From Manis javanica (taxonomy: Eukaryota; Chordata; Mammalia; Pholidota; Manidae), in the NCBI RefSeq assembly GCF_040802235.1, contig NC_133156.1, positions 182,292,351 to 182,356,350 of the forward strand: a stretch of DNA of 64,000 bases, read 5' to 3'. The position numbers and the translations under genes were made by a program. Positions 32,885-44,780 of this stretch are shown here, piece by piece (positions within the stretch are counted from its first letter, which is position 1; every line of letters begins with the position of its first letter). The notes under the pieces are model-generated. The model did no database searches and was not told where the DNA came from. It saw only the letters and a program-made list of their open reading frames with translations.

Positions 32885-33015
32885 AGCAATAAGCCATGCT
32901 CCTCTCCTTCCAGACTCTGCTCAACAACACCTCCTTCTGGGAGCTTCCTTGATTATCAGCCCTGCAAACCAGGGAGCACAGAGTCATATCTAGCTTTTCC
33001 CCTTCGTCCTCCCAC
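32885..33015 (+). mobile_element. L2 3'UTR fragment (sense)
   Basis: CAACAACACCTCCTTCTGGG then AGCTTCCTTGATTATCAGCC is the L2 'CACCTCCTCCAGGAAGCCTTCCTTGATT' phrase. Confidence 0.6.
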
Positions 33016-33029
33016 CCCCTAAATCATTT

Positions 33030-33165
33030 CTTGAGTTGCATGGATTTTAGAGCCAGGCAGATGTGGATTTGGACCCTGGTGTCAACAGTTAGTAGCTGTG
33101 CAACATGGAACACATAACTGAACCTCTCTGAGCTTCATGATGAAGGATTATGCCCATAAATGGTC
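33030..33165 (+). mobile_element. MIR SINE (sense)
   Basis: GGATTTTAGAGCCAGGCAGA, GTTAGTAGCTGTGCAACATG and CTGAACCTCTCTGAGCTTCA follow the MIR 5' half. Confidence 0.75.
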
Positions 33166-34790
33166 ACTACTGTCATTACTCATCTTCTGCCCCTTGTCTC
33201 AGCCAGCCCCTGGAATCCCCTCTCACACCCAACAGGGTCCTGCTGGCCCTTCTGGTCCCCAGTTGCACATATGCTCATGGCAGGGTCAGAATAATTTTCC
33301 CCACTAGCAAGCACAGGCAAGAGGGAGCCACCTGCAGCAGGGAGGGGTGCACCATGAATGTTGAAGCCCACTGTGATGGAGATGCCCAAGAACCCAGCTC
33401 CCTGCTCCCTTGGTTCCATTTTTGCTCCCCATGTGTTTCACTGTAGGCCTTGCTTGGGAGTGGACAGTCTTCCTCGTTTCTCCTGACCACACCCCGTGCT
33501 CTCCCCAAGCAGCACGCTGGAGGAGCTTGCCTTACTCCAAATCCTCCTGAAGGCGGTCTCATGGGGACTGATCTGGTAACGTGGGGGTTGAACCACAAAG
33601 TTCTCTAAGGTCTTTTCTAGCTCTGGCATGCTTTGTGTCTGAGTCAACCAGTTTTGACTTAATGACTTCCAAATGTCTGCTTGGAAGAACTCCCATTTGT
33701 GCTACAAGTTGATGCTAAGCACCACCCCACAATGACCCAAGAAAATCTGCTGTGCTCCAAAGATGGTAACTAGGTGCCTTGCTCTTGAAGGAAGACTGGC
33801 CCTTTGTTCAAATCCAATCCCAGAAGATCTGAGGCTGAGCATGAGGTTCAGACTCTGGGTGTGAGGAACAAGCCTGGGCAGCAAGTCACATGGCTTGCTC
33901 TGAGGTGACGCAGGACCCCACTGTGGTGGGGGGCCTGAGTGGGCCTCTTTGCCCTGAAATGCATTCTCTGGGCCTGAGACCTCACTAGGAGTTTCTTTCC
34001 TTTGGGTTTTCTTTTACAGGTTCATCTCAAATCATGCCTTGCCCCAGGAAGGGTGGCACGTTCCGTGCCTCTCTGTGGGGCTGTGTCCCAGGCCCTCAGC
34101 AGTCTGGGAGATCCCAAAGAGGCAGTGGGGACGGGCTCCAAGGGGGGTCATGGCTGGGGAGCAGACACGGAGACAGACTTCACCGTGAGGCAGGCCTGCA
34201 CCCAGGCCTGGTGGATTAGAAGGGGTATTCGGTGAGTCCACGACCAGCCCACAACAGCAGGGAGCTTTGCTCAGACTTTGTAGACCATCCAATGGCCTCT
34301 TTCAAAACAGGATTTTGATGAGTTAAGTGTAAATGAATCAGAAACACATGGTTTGGCTTTCCCTCCAAATGCAACGGGGTTTGAATACAGCTCAGGGAGG
34401 TAAGGGGGAGTCTGAGGAGGAGAGATGTGGCTTCATCAAACAGGCCATTTCTTCCTTCTGTTGACATTTCCGCCACTGCCCCATGGCTCCCTATCCTTTA
34501 TCGTCTGCCTGCACCCCACCCCTGGGGCAGGGGGAGACCTGGGTCTTTGCTGCCTGTGCTCAGCTGAGGGGGAGCTGGACGCATCCAGCCTCCCTCCGGC
34601 TGCCGGCCAGGATGCCTGGCAGCAGCTGCTGGAAGCCTTTTCTCCGGAGACAGTGTCTAGCTGCTCATCCTAGACTTCTGAGGTGGGGCGACCCAGAGGG
34701 GGAGGGCAGAGCCAGGGAGGGTACAGGGCCCTCCGCAGGCACACTTGGATTTATAGGTACTAGACTCCAGTCTCAGAACATAGTGTCTCA
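33166..34790. other. Unannotated unique sequence
   Basis: No gene was recognised. A good-looking splice acceptor (pyrimidine tract then TTTTACAG) ends at about 34019 and is followed by 60-77-codon frames, but no downstream structure or known domain supports an exon. Confidence 0.4.
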
Positions 34791-35004
34791 TGACCACGCA
34801 ACTTTTCAGACAATACTGTGTCTTCATCATCTATTTAAATCACATGCATTACTTACATTTATTATAAACATCATACTCTTTTTTTTTTAGTATATATCTT
34901 AAGAGCACAGTGAAGCAAAATAAAAATAATAAAAGCTACCTATCACCCCCACCCAGAGGTGTGTTTGTTAACATTTTTGACAAAAATACAGATTCAGAGA
35001 CAAT
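34791..35004. other. AT-rich boundary, possible old L1 3' end (antisense)
   Basis: Base composition changes sharply here. CCCACCCAGAGGTGTGTTTG then TTAACATTTTTGACAAAAAT resembles the reversed 3'UTR text of old L1M elements. A short T-run lies at 34876-34887. Confidence 0.4.
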
Positions 35005-35235
35005 AAAGTACAGTGGTTAGAATTTTGAGTCTAGAGTCGACTACCGGGCTCAAATCCCAGCTGCATCACTTGCTGCATGTTACATGAATTTTTCTAAACT
35101 TCAGATCCTACATCTCAGACTGATAACAACAGCAATATGGCATTTGCCAGGCCTGAGTGGGATAACATACATAAAGCACCTAGGGGAGTATATGGTGCAC
35201 TGTAGCCACCCAACAGTTGTTAGCTATCAGGTTTC
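35005..35235 (+). mobile_element. MIR SINE (sense)
   Basis: AAAGTACAGTGGTTAGAATT, GGGCTCAAATCCCAGCTGCA and TCACTTGCTGCATG start the element at the tRNA-like head. ATACATAAAGCACCTAGGGG follows near the 3' end. Confidence 0.75.
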
Positions 35236-35469
35236 GATTTTGTATCCTGTCTTTTCCTCTTATATCTATATGACATCATCTCCCTATGTCATTAATATTC
35301 TCCAGAACATGATTAAGTGGCTGCATTATAGGTCATTCATTCAACCTTTTCCTTTAAATAATGTTAGAAATAACACTATAATGAACATCTTTTTTCATTC
35401 GAAGAGGGTACAAACCTGAGTCTGAGTTTTTCCCACATAAGCTTTTTTTCTCATAAGCTGATTTGCATG

Positions 35470-36890
35470 GAGAAAATGATCTTGGAGAATATTTATGCCT
35501 ATGAACTTTGGGGATATATAAGGGATTTCCATCCCTGTAGTTTGGCCTTTTCCAGGATGTCAAATAAATGGTATCATACAGCATACAGTGTTTCGTGACT
35601 GGCTTCTTTCACTTTGCATAATGCTTTTGACAGTCATTCATGTTGCTGCCTGTATCAGCACTGCATTCCTTTTTGTTGTTGTGCAGTATTCCATTATTTG
35701 GATATAGCATCATTTTCTCATCTACTTACTAGTTAATAAACTTTTGGATTATTTCCAATTTGGACCTATTATGAATAAAGTTCCTAAAATTAACATACCA
35801 ATCATTGATGAGCATATGTTTTCATTCTTTTTGGGTAAATTCCTAGGAATAGAATTACTGAGTCATGAATGTATATATATATATATAGTAACTGTCACAC
35901 TGTTCTCTGAAGAGGCTCTCCTGTGTTGCATTTCCAGCAATGTTTGAGAGTTCCAATTAATTTCATCTCTTGGCACTTGGTATTATCAGTTTTTTAAATT
36001 TTAGCCATTCTAAGAGAGGTGTAGTGGTATCACATTGTGGTTTTAATTCACATTTTCCTAATGATTAATGACATTGAGGCTCTTTTCATGTGCTTGTTTG
36101 CTATCCATACATCTTCTTTGCTTAAGTGCCTGATATCATTTGCACATCTTTAAATTGGGTTAGTTGTCTTCCTATTATTAAGTTATAAGGATTCCTTATG
36201 TATTCTGGATAAAAATTCTTTATTATATAATGTATTTTGTAAATACGCATTTTCTCCGAACCTGTGTCTTATCATTCACTTTAACTGTGTCTTCAGAAAA
36301 GCAGAATTTTTTAATTTGATGCAGTCCAGTTTATCAATTTTTTTCTTTCATGGATTGTATTTTTTAGGTCAAAGCTCTTTTTGGAAGTTTTACAGTTTTA
36401 GAATTTACATTTAGGCCTAAAGTACATTTTGAATTAATTTTTATATGGCGTGAAGTATGGGTTGAAGTTCACTGTTACGCGTATGAATGTACAATTGTTT
36501 CAGTACCATTTGTTCTAAGATTATCCTTTTTCTAATAAATTTTCTTTGGTCCTTTGTCAAAATTCAGTCAACCATATTGTGAAGGGTCTGTTTTGGACTC
36601 TGTTCCATTGATCTAAGTGTCTATCTTTTCACCATCTTGATTATTAAAGCTTTATATTATGTCTTGAAATCAGATAGTATGAGTCTTTCAACTTTCTTTT
36701 TCAAAATTATTTTGGCTCTTCTATTTCCTTTGCTTTTCCATATAAATCTTAGGGTTAGCTTGTCAAATTCTACCAAAATCCCTACCCCAGGATTTTTACT
36801 AGGATTTCACTGAAACTATAAATCAATATAGGGAACATTTTCAATAGTCTGAATAAAATAGGTTTAGATTTTATTTTGTTTCTTTTTTTA
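35470..36890 (-). mobile_element. Old L1 (L1M) 3'UTR and ORF2, antisense
   Basis: 35568-35645 reads as the reverse of the L1 'GAATCATACAGTAT...GGCTTCTTTCACTTAGCATAATG' 3' text. 36575-36625 (GACTCTGTTCCATTGATCTA) is the complement of the ORF2 DQWNR-coding segment seen at 30717 in the younger L1. Many indels; no coding capacity. Includes a short TATATA run at 35873-35887. Confidence 0.85.
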
Positions 36891-37500
36891 TATTTTTCAT
36901 CTTCTGAGTTTCTGTCATTTGCTGTCCTTCAATAATTTTGGAAAAGTTATCAGCCATTATATCTCTCAAATTTCTTCTTCCAAGTTCTTTCTCTCTTTTT
37001 CTGGGACTCTAATTTGATATTTTCCTATAGTTTTTGGTTCTTTTTGATTTTTAATTTTTTTTCTTTTTGCTTCAACTTGAAAAATGTCTGTTGAGCTACC
37101 TTTAAGTCCAATGATTCTTTCCTCTTCTGCATCTTATCTGCTGATAAACCTGTCAAAGGAATTCTTCCCTATCTCTGATATCCTGCCTCCTCCTCCCTCT
37201 AGTACTTATACTTGATTTTTTTATAGTTTCCACCTCAGTGTTGTAATTCCTCATCTGTTTAAGCATATTGGCCACTTTTCCCACTAGGTCTTTTAACATA
37301 TTAATCACAGGTATTTAAAGGTTCCCATTTGATCATTTCAACATCTAGCTCACCTCTGCGTGTGGTTTTGTTGACTGCCTTATCTCTTGACAATTTTGTA
37401 TTGCTTTTTTGTGTATCTTGTAATTTTTTTGTTGAATGTTGGACACAGTGTGAAAAAAGCAGAAACTGAGATAAATAGTACTTTTGCCCTAAAGTGGACA
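36891..37500 (-). mobile_element. Old L1/HAL1-like segment, antisense
   Basis: T-rich text such as TTTTTTGTTGAATGTTGGAC at 37428 and TATCAGCCATTATATCTCTC at 36949 fits the reversed 5'/ORF1 side of old L1 or HAL1 elements. It lies beside the antisense ORF2 above, so it may be the same insertion. Confidence 0.5.
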
Positions 37501-37523
37501 TAACTCTTTCTGTGACACCATGG

Positions 37524-37579
37524 ATGTGTGTGTGCGTGTGTGTGTGTGTATGTGTGTGTGTGGTGGTGGTGGTGGTGGC
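37524..37579. repeat. (GT)n and (TGG)n microsatellite
   Basis: GT repeats interrupted by GC and AT (37524-37561) run into six TGG units (37562-37579). Confidence 0.95.
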
Positions 37580-37959
37580 AGGGGTCTTGAGTTAATCTAG
37601 GGAATATTTGAACTGGGTTTGGGTACGGTTGTTACCACTGTTAACTTCACAATATCACATCTTGCAAATTCGTTCTGTAAGAAATTGGCTACTGCTGCCA
37701 TGTATGACTACCTGTTTCTTTTGTGCTCTTCCAAAGGGAAATCACATGTTCCATAGTTCCTCAAATGGGCTTTGCACACTTCGAAATCTGGCTCACCTGG
37801 CAACTTTGTGACCAACTTTCTGATGGGTTCAGGAAAACTTTTGAGATTGTCTGGCCCTTTAAAAACTTCGTTATGTTAAATAGCAAGTGATGTTTCCTTA
37901 TGATGTTTCTACATCCTAAGAGGAAGCAGATTCTCCTTGTTTTTTCACATCTGTCTAAT

Positions 37960-38430
37960 GATCATATGTTTTTCTCCTTTGACCTAAAGATGTAGTGAAT
38001 TATATTAATGACTTTCGTATTAAACCATATTTACATTATTTTAGTAATGCCCATTGTCTCACGTTGTATTATTCTTTTACTTGGGTGCTAAATTTGATTT
38101 TCTAACATTGGTTGGTAGTTTTGTTTTGTTACTAAATATGCTTTTGTATCATTAATCTAGGTTTATAAAACCAACTATAATTTTTATATCTTTTTCTGTT
38201 CTCTGTCAAAGTTTATGTATCATGGAAATCCTCAATTCCATGAACATTTGAGTGATAAAACTGATCATTGCAACATTTTTGTGGGTAATTCTGTGTCAAT
38301 GTTCTCAATTTATTCCTCAGTTATTGGTCTTTTAAGGCTTTATATTTTTTAAATTCTTTGTGGCAATTTGTATTTCTCAAGAAAATACTTTATCTTTGTT
38401 AGTGCTTTAAAATGTAGTCTTGACTGAGTT
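37960..38430 (-). mobile_element. Old L1 ORF2 fragment, antisense
   Basis: CCTAAAGATGTAGTGAATTA, TTTTACTTGGGTGCTAAATT and ATTCTGTGTCAATGTTCTC have the layout of the reversed L1 reverse-transcriptase region. Very decayed. Confidence 0.5.
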
Positions 38431-39155
38431 TGTAACTCTTGGCATAGCATGAGAAGGAAGGAGAACCAAGGAACAGCCTCTTAGAACACCGATATTCAAG
38501 AGCAGAGGAGAAGAACTGTTCCAAAGGAGTGTGAGAAGGAACATACCAAGAAACAGGGAGGACCAGGAGACTGCAAGAGCCTAGAACCAATGAAAGAGAT
38601 TTTTCAAGATTGAAAGTAATTTAACTGGGCTCATATTTCTTTGTCACCTTAGCTAGTTTAAAAAAAAAACTAGAAATGGAAAAGTTGAGATACAAAAATT
38701 CTACATTCAAAGTAAGGTGCCATTTGTGTATGAAGGCAACAGAAAGAAATTCTTCATTGTATACATATTCAGGAAAAATACCACACATCTATCCTTTCTG
38801 AAAGCACTTACTTAAAAATATAATCCAACTAAGAAGGAGAAAAACAAAAGAGTTCACAAATGGGGGAGTCATGGTATAGAAAAAACTGTGGTGAGTAATT
38901 AAGCAATGTGGACACAGACCTAAGTCTAAATGATTATCATCATTGTTTTGAAGCAGACTGCTTTTGGTTGTATTTATTAAATATGTTGCTGTATTCTACA
39001 AATATAGAAATGTAAAAGCAAGAATGATTTGACCATGATAAAACTGGGGTAAAAATATTAAATCATTTTGACAAAAATTGAGAGGAATAACTTAGGAGAA
39101 GTATGGAGTAAATATATACCAATTCTTTATCTTACATAAGGGTACCTGAATACAT
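38431..39155. other. AT-rich, unassigned
   Basis: Probably LINE-derived by texture, but I cannot align it to a specific part. No frame of interest. Confidence 0.35.
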
Positions 39156-39996
39156 ACTCTTTTTAAAGATACATTTTATTGGAGTATAATTTACTACAAT
39201 AAAATGCACACATTTGAAGTGTATGGGCCAATGATGTTTGACAAATATACACAACCTTGTAATTAGCACAACAGTCAAGCTATGGAATATTTAATTGTGG
39301 CACTTGCCAGTTATCTTTGTCCTCCACCCCAACCCCTGACCTCAAGAAACTGTTCTTTTTTTTTCTACCTCTTTAGATGAGTTTTCTTAGAATTTAATAT
39401 AAATGGAATCATGTAGCACATGGTCTTTTGGGCCTGGCTTCTTTTCTTCAGTACAATATAGCAAGTCTTGAAATCAAGTATTGTAAGTCTCCAACTTCAG
39501 TCTTTCCAAAATCACTTAACTATCTTGGTCCTTTGCTTTTCCACATAAATTTTAGACTCAGCTTGTCAACTCTTGTTAAAAAGCCTACAGGAATTTTGAC
39601 TGAGTTTGCAGCTGATCTGTAGATTAATTTGTGCAGAATATGCATCTTAATGATCCTGAGTCTTCTAATAAAAGAATATGACCTCTTTTTCTCCATTTAC
39701 TTAAATTTCCTTAATGTTTCTCAACAGTGTTTTATGTAGCTTGATTTTATCCCAAAATGATCCTTTTTTATGTTACTGTAAATGGTATTTTTAAGGGTTT
39801 AACTTCTACTTGTTCATTGCTAGTATATAAATATACAATGCATATTTTTATGGATTTTTTTTTGTAACTTTTCTAAATTAATTTATTCCTTCTAGTAGGG
39901 TTTTGGTAGATTGATTCCCAATGATGTTTTGTGGACCTGATCATGTCATTGGTAAACAGAGTTTTACTAAACTTATCCAAACTGTATTCCTTTCTT
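39156..39996 (-). mobile_element. Old L1 3'UTR/ORF2, antisense
   Basis: TTTAGATGAGTTTTCTTAGA, AAATGGAATCATGTAGCACA and TGGTCTTTTGGGCCTGGCTT are the reversed L1M 3' text. 39520-39660 continues into reversed ORF2 text. The younger L1 piece at 40011 is inserted in this copy. Confidence 0.75.
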
Positions 39997-40010
39997 AAAA
40001 TTTCTCTTGC
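39997..40010 (+). repeat. Left target-site duplication of the second L1
   Basis: AAAATTTCTCTTGC is repeated exactly at 40437-40450. Confidence 0.9.
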
Positions 40011-40436
40011 CTTCAACATGGATGGAGCTAGAGGGTTTTATGCTCAGTGAAATAAGCCAGGCGGAGAAAGACAAGTACCAAATGATTTCCCTCATTTGTG
40101 GAGTATAAGAACAAAGCAAAAGCTGAAGGAACAAAACAGCAGCAGACTCACAGAACCCAAGAATGGACTAACAGTTACCAAAGGGAAAGGGACTGGGGAG
40201 AATGGGTGGGAAAGGAGGGATAAGGGGAATAAGGGGGTATTACGATTAGCACACATAATGTATTGGGGGGCACGGGGAAGGCAGTATAACACAGAGAATA
40301 CAAGTAATGATTCTATAGTGTCTTACTACGCTGATGGACAGTGACTATAATGGAGTATGTGGTGGGGACTTGATAATGGGGGGAGTCTAGTAATCATAAT
40401 GTTGCTCATGTAATTGTACATCAATAATACAAAAAA
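40011..40436 (+). mobile_element. Severely 5'-truncated L1 3' end
   Basis: A 426-bp insertion carrying only the last ORF2 codons and 3'UTR of the same subfamily as 29136-32190 (about 12 differences over the first 180 aligned bases by hand count). The target-site duplication is perfect over 14 bp and the A-tail is intact, so it looks younger than the 3-kb copy. Confidence 0.95.
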
Positions 40437-40450
40437 AAAATTTCTCTTGC
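40437..40450 (+). repeat. Right target-site duplication of the second L1
   Basis: Exact partner of 39997-40010. The first four A bases may partly belong to the L1 tail. Confidence 0.9.
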
Positions 40451-41580
40451 TCGACTCTCCAGTAAAATACTGAATAGAAGAGGTAAGAGTGAATATCTTT
40501 GTCTATTTCTCATTTCAGAGAAAAGTATTGTTTGTCATCATTAAGTATTACATAAGGTATAGGTTGATTTTAAATAGAGACATATTTTAAATACAGGCAT
40601 TTAAAAAAATACTAAAAGACTTCAATTTTTTACAGTAGTTTTAGATGCACAAAAAAGTTAAGACGAAGGTAAAGAGATTTCCCATATACCCCTTACCAGA
40701 CACATGCTTAGACTCCCCCATTTTCAACATCCCACCAAGTGATTCAGATGTTATAATTGATGAACCTACATTAACATAACATAAGCACCCAAAGTCCATA
40801 GTTTACATAAGCGTTCATTTGTTGTATTGTACTTAAAAGTTTGGACAAATGTGTACTGACATGTACCCATCATTATACTACCATACAGAATATTTTCTCT
40901 CATTCTGTAGGGGCCTTTTCCATGTGTTGATCACTTCCTTTGCTGTGCAGAAGCTCTTTAGTCTGGTGTAGACCCACTTGTCTATTTTAGCTTCTGTTGC
41001 CTAAATTTTGGTGTCTTATCCAAGAAATCATTGCCACGACCAATGTCAGGATCTTTTTCTTCATGTTTTCTTCTAAGAGTTTTATTGTTTTGGGTCTTAC
41101 ATTTAAGTCTTTGACCCATTTTAAGTTAACTTTCCTGAGTGGTGTAAGATAGGGATCCAGTTACATTGTTTTGCATGTGGCTGTCCAGTTTCCCCAACAC
41201 AACTTTCTGAAGAGACTGTCCTTTCCCCACTGTGTGCTCTTGGTGCCTTTGTCAAAAACTTAATTGCTTGTGCATGGGTTTATGACTGGCTCTGTCCACA
41301 GGTCTTATGCAGCACCATACTGTCTTAATAACTACAGTTTGTAATATAGCTTGAAATCAGGAAATATAATGACTTCATTGTTGTTCTTTCTCAGGATTGC
41401 TTTGGCTATTCATGGTCTTTTGTGGTTCCATACAAATTTTAGATGTTTTTTACTATTTCTGTGATAAATACCCTTGGAATTTTGATAGAGATTGCATTGA
41501 ATCTGTAGATTGCCTTAGGTAGAATTGACATTTTCACAGTATTAATTCTTCTAATCCACTTAATTCAAATCTTTGTTTTT
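40451..41580 (-). mobile_element. Old L1 ORF2, antisense
   Basis: 40915-41580 is a good reverse complement of L1 ORF2. GGCTCTGTCCACAGGTCTTA, then CATACTGTCTTAATAACTAC and AGTTTGTAATATAGCTTGAA correspond in reverse to the YYKATVIKT...DQWNR region found at 30660-30740. It continues the copy broken by the 40.0-kb insertion. 40451-40910 is more weakly L1-like. Confidence 0.85.
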
Positions 41581-42185
41581 AATGAAAAAATGTACTTTAT
41601 CCACATATTTACCCTCTCCAGTGCTCTTCATTCCTTTATATAGATCCTTATTTCCATCTGGTATCATTTTCTTTCCACTTGAGCTTCCTCCTTCAACATT
41701 TCCTGTAGAGAAGTTATAAGTGATGAATTATCTCAGCTTTTGTCTGGAAAAGATTTCATTGTATTTACAATTTAAAAATAAATATTTACTGGATTTAAAA
41801 TTTTAATTTGATGCCTTGTCTCAGCACTTTAAAGATGTCATTTCATTGTTTTCTGGCTTGCATAGTCTTTGATGAGAAGATTGTGACTATATGCTTATCT
41901 TTGTTTATCTATATATGATGTATATTTTTCACTGGATGCCTTTAAGATTTTTCTCTTTAACATGGGTTTTCAGAAATTTTATACTGGTTTTCTCTGTGCA
42001 CTAATCTTTCCTGGAGTTTGTTGACCCCCCTCAGATTTGTGGGTTTATAATTTTCATCAAATTTGGAAATTTTTCAGTCACAATTTCTTCAAAAACTTTT
42101 CTGCCCCTTGCTTTTTTCCTTCTGAGGTCCCAGTAACATGTGAGCATGTTTTGCCCTTGATACCTTTTATTACCTCACATATCAC
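41581..42185 (-). mobile_element. Old L1/HAL1-like ORF1 side, antisense
   Basis: GATTTGTGGGTTTATAATTT, TCATCAAATTTGGAAATTTT and CAGTCACAATTTCTTCAAAA form the reversed text of HAL1/L1M ORF1-side sequence. TTTTCTGGCTTGCATAGTCT near 41852 fits too. Confidence 0.65.
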
Positions 42186-42600
42186 CAAGGCTCCGTCCCC
42201 CTGGCCCAGTCTTCTTTTGCTCTTTTTCACCCATATAGTTTGCATTGCTTATCCACCTAGGAGTTCTTCCCCTCATAGCTCAGCTGCCTCAGACTCCCTG
42301 AGCCCCAGTCTCTGTTTCCTCAACCCAGTGAGAGTGAGACTGCCAGGACATGTTGGCCCAGAAGGTGCCACCAGGCAGACAGCCAATGCAGTCATAGGGG
42401 TCTTCACAATCCCCACCCCACCCCAGAGCCGCAGTCCTGAGCTGCCTTTGTCCAATATCTGGAAGAAGTTATTTCATGCATTTTTCTAGTTTCTAGTTGT
42501 TTAAGCTCTATCCCTGTTAGCCCATCATCACTGGGAGTGAAAGCATAAATATTCTTTTCCTTCTCATCTTGGATAATTGTAGAAATATAGATTTTTAAAA
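42186..42600. other. GC-richer spacer within the LINE island
   Basis: The 150-codon plus-strand frame (42037-42489) spans reversed L1 and this spacer and has no domain. I do not accept it as a gene. Confidence 0.35.
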
Positions 42601-42829
42601 AGTTGCAGAAAGTAGCTTTGTTGATTTTACTGATGTTTACTGCAAATATTACCAAAATACAGAAATCATGACAAAGAAACTAATCACGGTTAACAGTTCA
42701 TCATGTCTTCACAACTTTTGTCTATACTTGGTGATGTGCATAGATGAGGGTTTACCTGGTAGTGGATGGTGAAGCTTTGGTAACTAAACAAGCAACAGTA
42801 AATAAAATATAAGTAGTATAAGTCTTGGA

Positions 42830-43850
42830 ATAGAATTATTAATGTTATCGTCACTTACAGAAAATAGGATCACCTATTAGGAAGCCCAAGAAAATAAATC
42901 CAAAATGCCTGGAAAAAGTATGATTTTTTTTCAAAAAGAAGACTTTTTGTATGCTAATACTAACTAGTTAGAAAACATAATGGGGAAAGATCTTAATTAT
43001 AAAAGCAACAAATATATGCCTGTCACATATATGTGTAATTGGGTTTAAAGAAATGCATGGAAATAAATTGTATGAAGAAAATTACAAAGCTATGTGAATT
43101 TTTAGAAAACCTAGTTCTGATTTGGGAACATTTAATACTGGAAAGTTGTCCATACTATAAATTGTTTGCAATCCTCATCAAAATCTACATGGGATTTTTT
43201 TAAGAAGTCAAAATGATTTTTTAAATCACTGAAAAAATGATCCAGAGAATTTTTGGAAGAGCAGAGTAGTGAAATGGGAGTTCCCTACCAGATATTAAAA
43301 TGTACAATAAAGTTACAATAATCACAATCAGATGGAAGTAGTGCAGGAATAGACAAAACAGATCAGTGGAGCAAAAGACAAAGCCCAAAGAAGTCCAAAA
43401 ATATTCAAGAATGTATTGCAAGATAAAAATAGCATTTTAAGACAGTGGGGAATGGGGGAATTTATTCATAAATAAATTTGAATTTACTACCTAATATATT
43501 TGGGTGCAGGGGACATGTGAGGAGTTGAAACATAATTTGTGTCAGAATAAATCCAGGTAGATTAAAGGCTTAAATGTAAAATCTGAAGCTTACCGAAGGG
43601 GTGGGTAATAGGCACTCTCATATATTTTTGGTTCAGGATAATTTGCATAACTCTTTGGAGGACAGTTTGGCAATAGCTATTAAAATAAAGAGATGCTCAT
43701 ATACTTTGGCTCCATGATTTCTCTTTTGTTAATTCATCTGGTAATTCATGTAGATATAGTGGTCCATGTGCACAAATAAATATCCTTAGACAAGGATATT
43801 ACTGGCAGCATTATTTATGGTAGAATAACAAAATATTAGAACTGAGCTCT
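42830..43850 (+). mobile_element. Old L1 ORF2, sense
   Basis: GTTACAATAATCACAATCAG, then GCAGGAATAGACAAAACAGA and TCAGTGGAGCAAAAGACAAA correspond to the ATVIKT...TDQWNR region in the sense direction. 43620-43850 continues into the L1 3' part. The segment at 43851-44215 interrupts it. Confidence 0.75.
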
Positions 43851-44215
43851 TCTTTGCTCAGACACCACAGTGAGTGGGCCATAGACCTCTCTCTCTCTCT
43901 CTCTGTAGATTGACAAAGGAATTTGGCCGAGAATCTATCACTGATTCTGGGACTGCTCAGCCACACCAAGGATGACAAGGTTTGAGACTACAAAGGAGAG
44001 GGCTTTGGGGAAGGGATTTTTAGAGAGAGCTGTTGCCTTTCTGGGTCCTCACCCAACCTTTGGGTGAGCAACTAGTTGGGGGATGATGTAAGGAAGAGAG
44101 GCAGACAGACCAAGGCCCTTCCCTCTGCTGGCTTTCGACTGGTAGCTGGTCAGACTCGGGAAGGGAAAAGATTCAGCAACACCAAGTCAAATTCAGGGGT
44201 TTGGTTTATTACTTG
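43851..44215. mobile_element. Unidentified insertion within old L1, possible antisense LTR
   Basis: A GC-richer 365-bp block splits a sense L1. It contains a CT run (43886-43904). On the minus strand it starts near an AATAAACC-type poly(A) motif. I could not find a clear target duplication or name a family. Confidence 0.35.
43886..43904. repeat. (CT)n microsatellite
   Basis: About nine CT units in the block inserted within the L1. Confidence 0.9.
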
Positions 44216-44780
44216 GAAATAAAGATTATGATTTCCAAATTAAGGCTACATTTTTTGCTGAAAATGGAAATCCAGAAAAAAGAAGAATGAAATGAAATGA
44301 GAACAGCCAGTGTTTTCAAACAAAAGCAGAAAGTAGTATCCTAAAGAAATATTTTTAAAGGCATGAGGGAAGAAAAAAATGAAGTTTTACTTTGATTATG
44401 TTATGAGGCATGCTTGTTCAACATACCACTTATAGTAGGAAAACGCTGGGAAAACTTACAGGCCCACCAAAAAAAAGACTGGATATATATGCTGATGTGT
44501 CCATATAATAAAATATTATGCTACTGTTAAAAATAACAAGGAAGATATTTATGCAGTGGTAAGGAATGATCTCCAAATAATGTGTTCAGTGGGGACACAA
44601 GCAAGGTATGGAGCACTTTATGTAGTATGCTGCTCTATAGGGAAAAAAAGGTGGGGTGTGGGGAATGTGCAGTATGCATATGGTTTATACTGGAATATCT
44701 GTGGATCCCTAAGAAATGGTCACATGATCTGCCTCTGAAAAAGACAAGTTGGAGACTGTGGAACAGGTATGGAAGAGGCA
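44216..44780 (+). mobile_element. Old L1 3'UTR, sense
   Basis: GGAAAACTTACAGGCCCACC, CATATAATAAAATATTATGC, and AGATATTTATGCAGTGGTAA followed by AACTGGAATATCTG-type text follow old L1M 3' ends. It probably continues 42830-43850. Confidence 0.6.

Noticed and set aside
33985-34240. Possible exon after a good acceptor site at about 34019
   Set aside because: No donor, no domain and several frames open at once. The acceptor alone is not evidence.
42037-42489. 150-codon plus-strand frame
   Set aside because: Its first part is antisense to old L1/HAL1 sequence.
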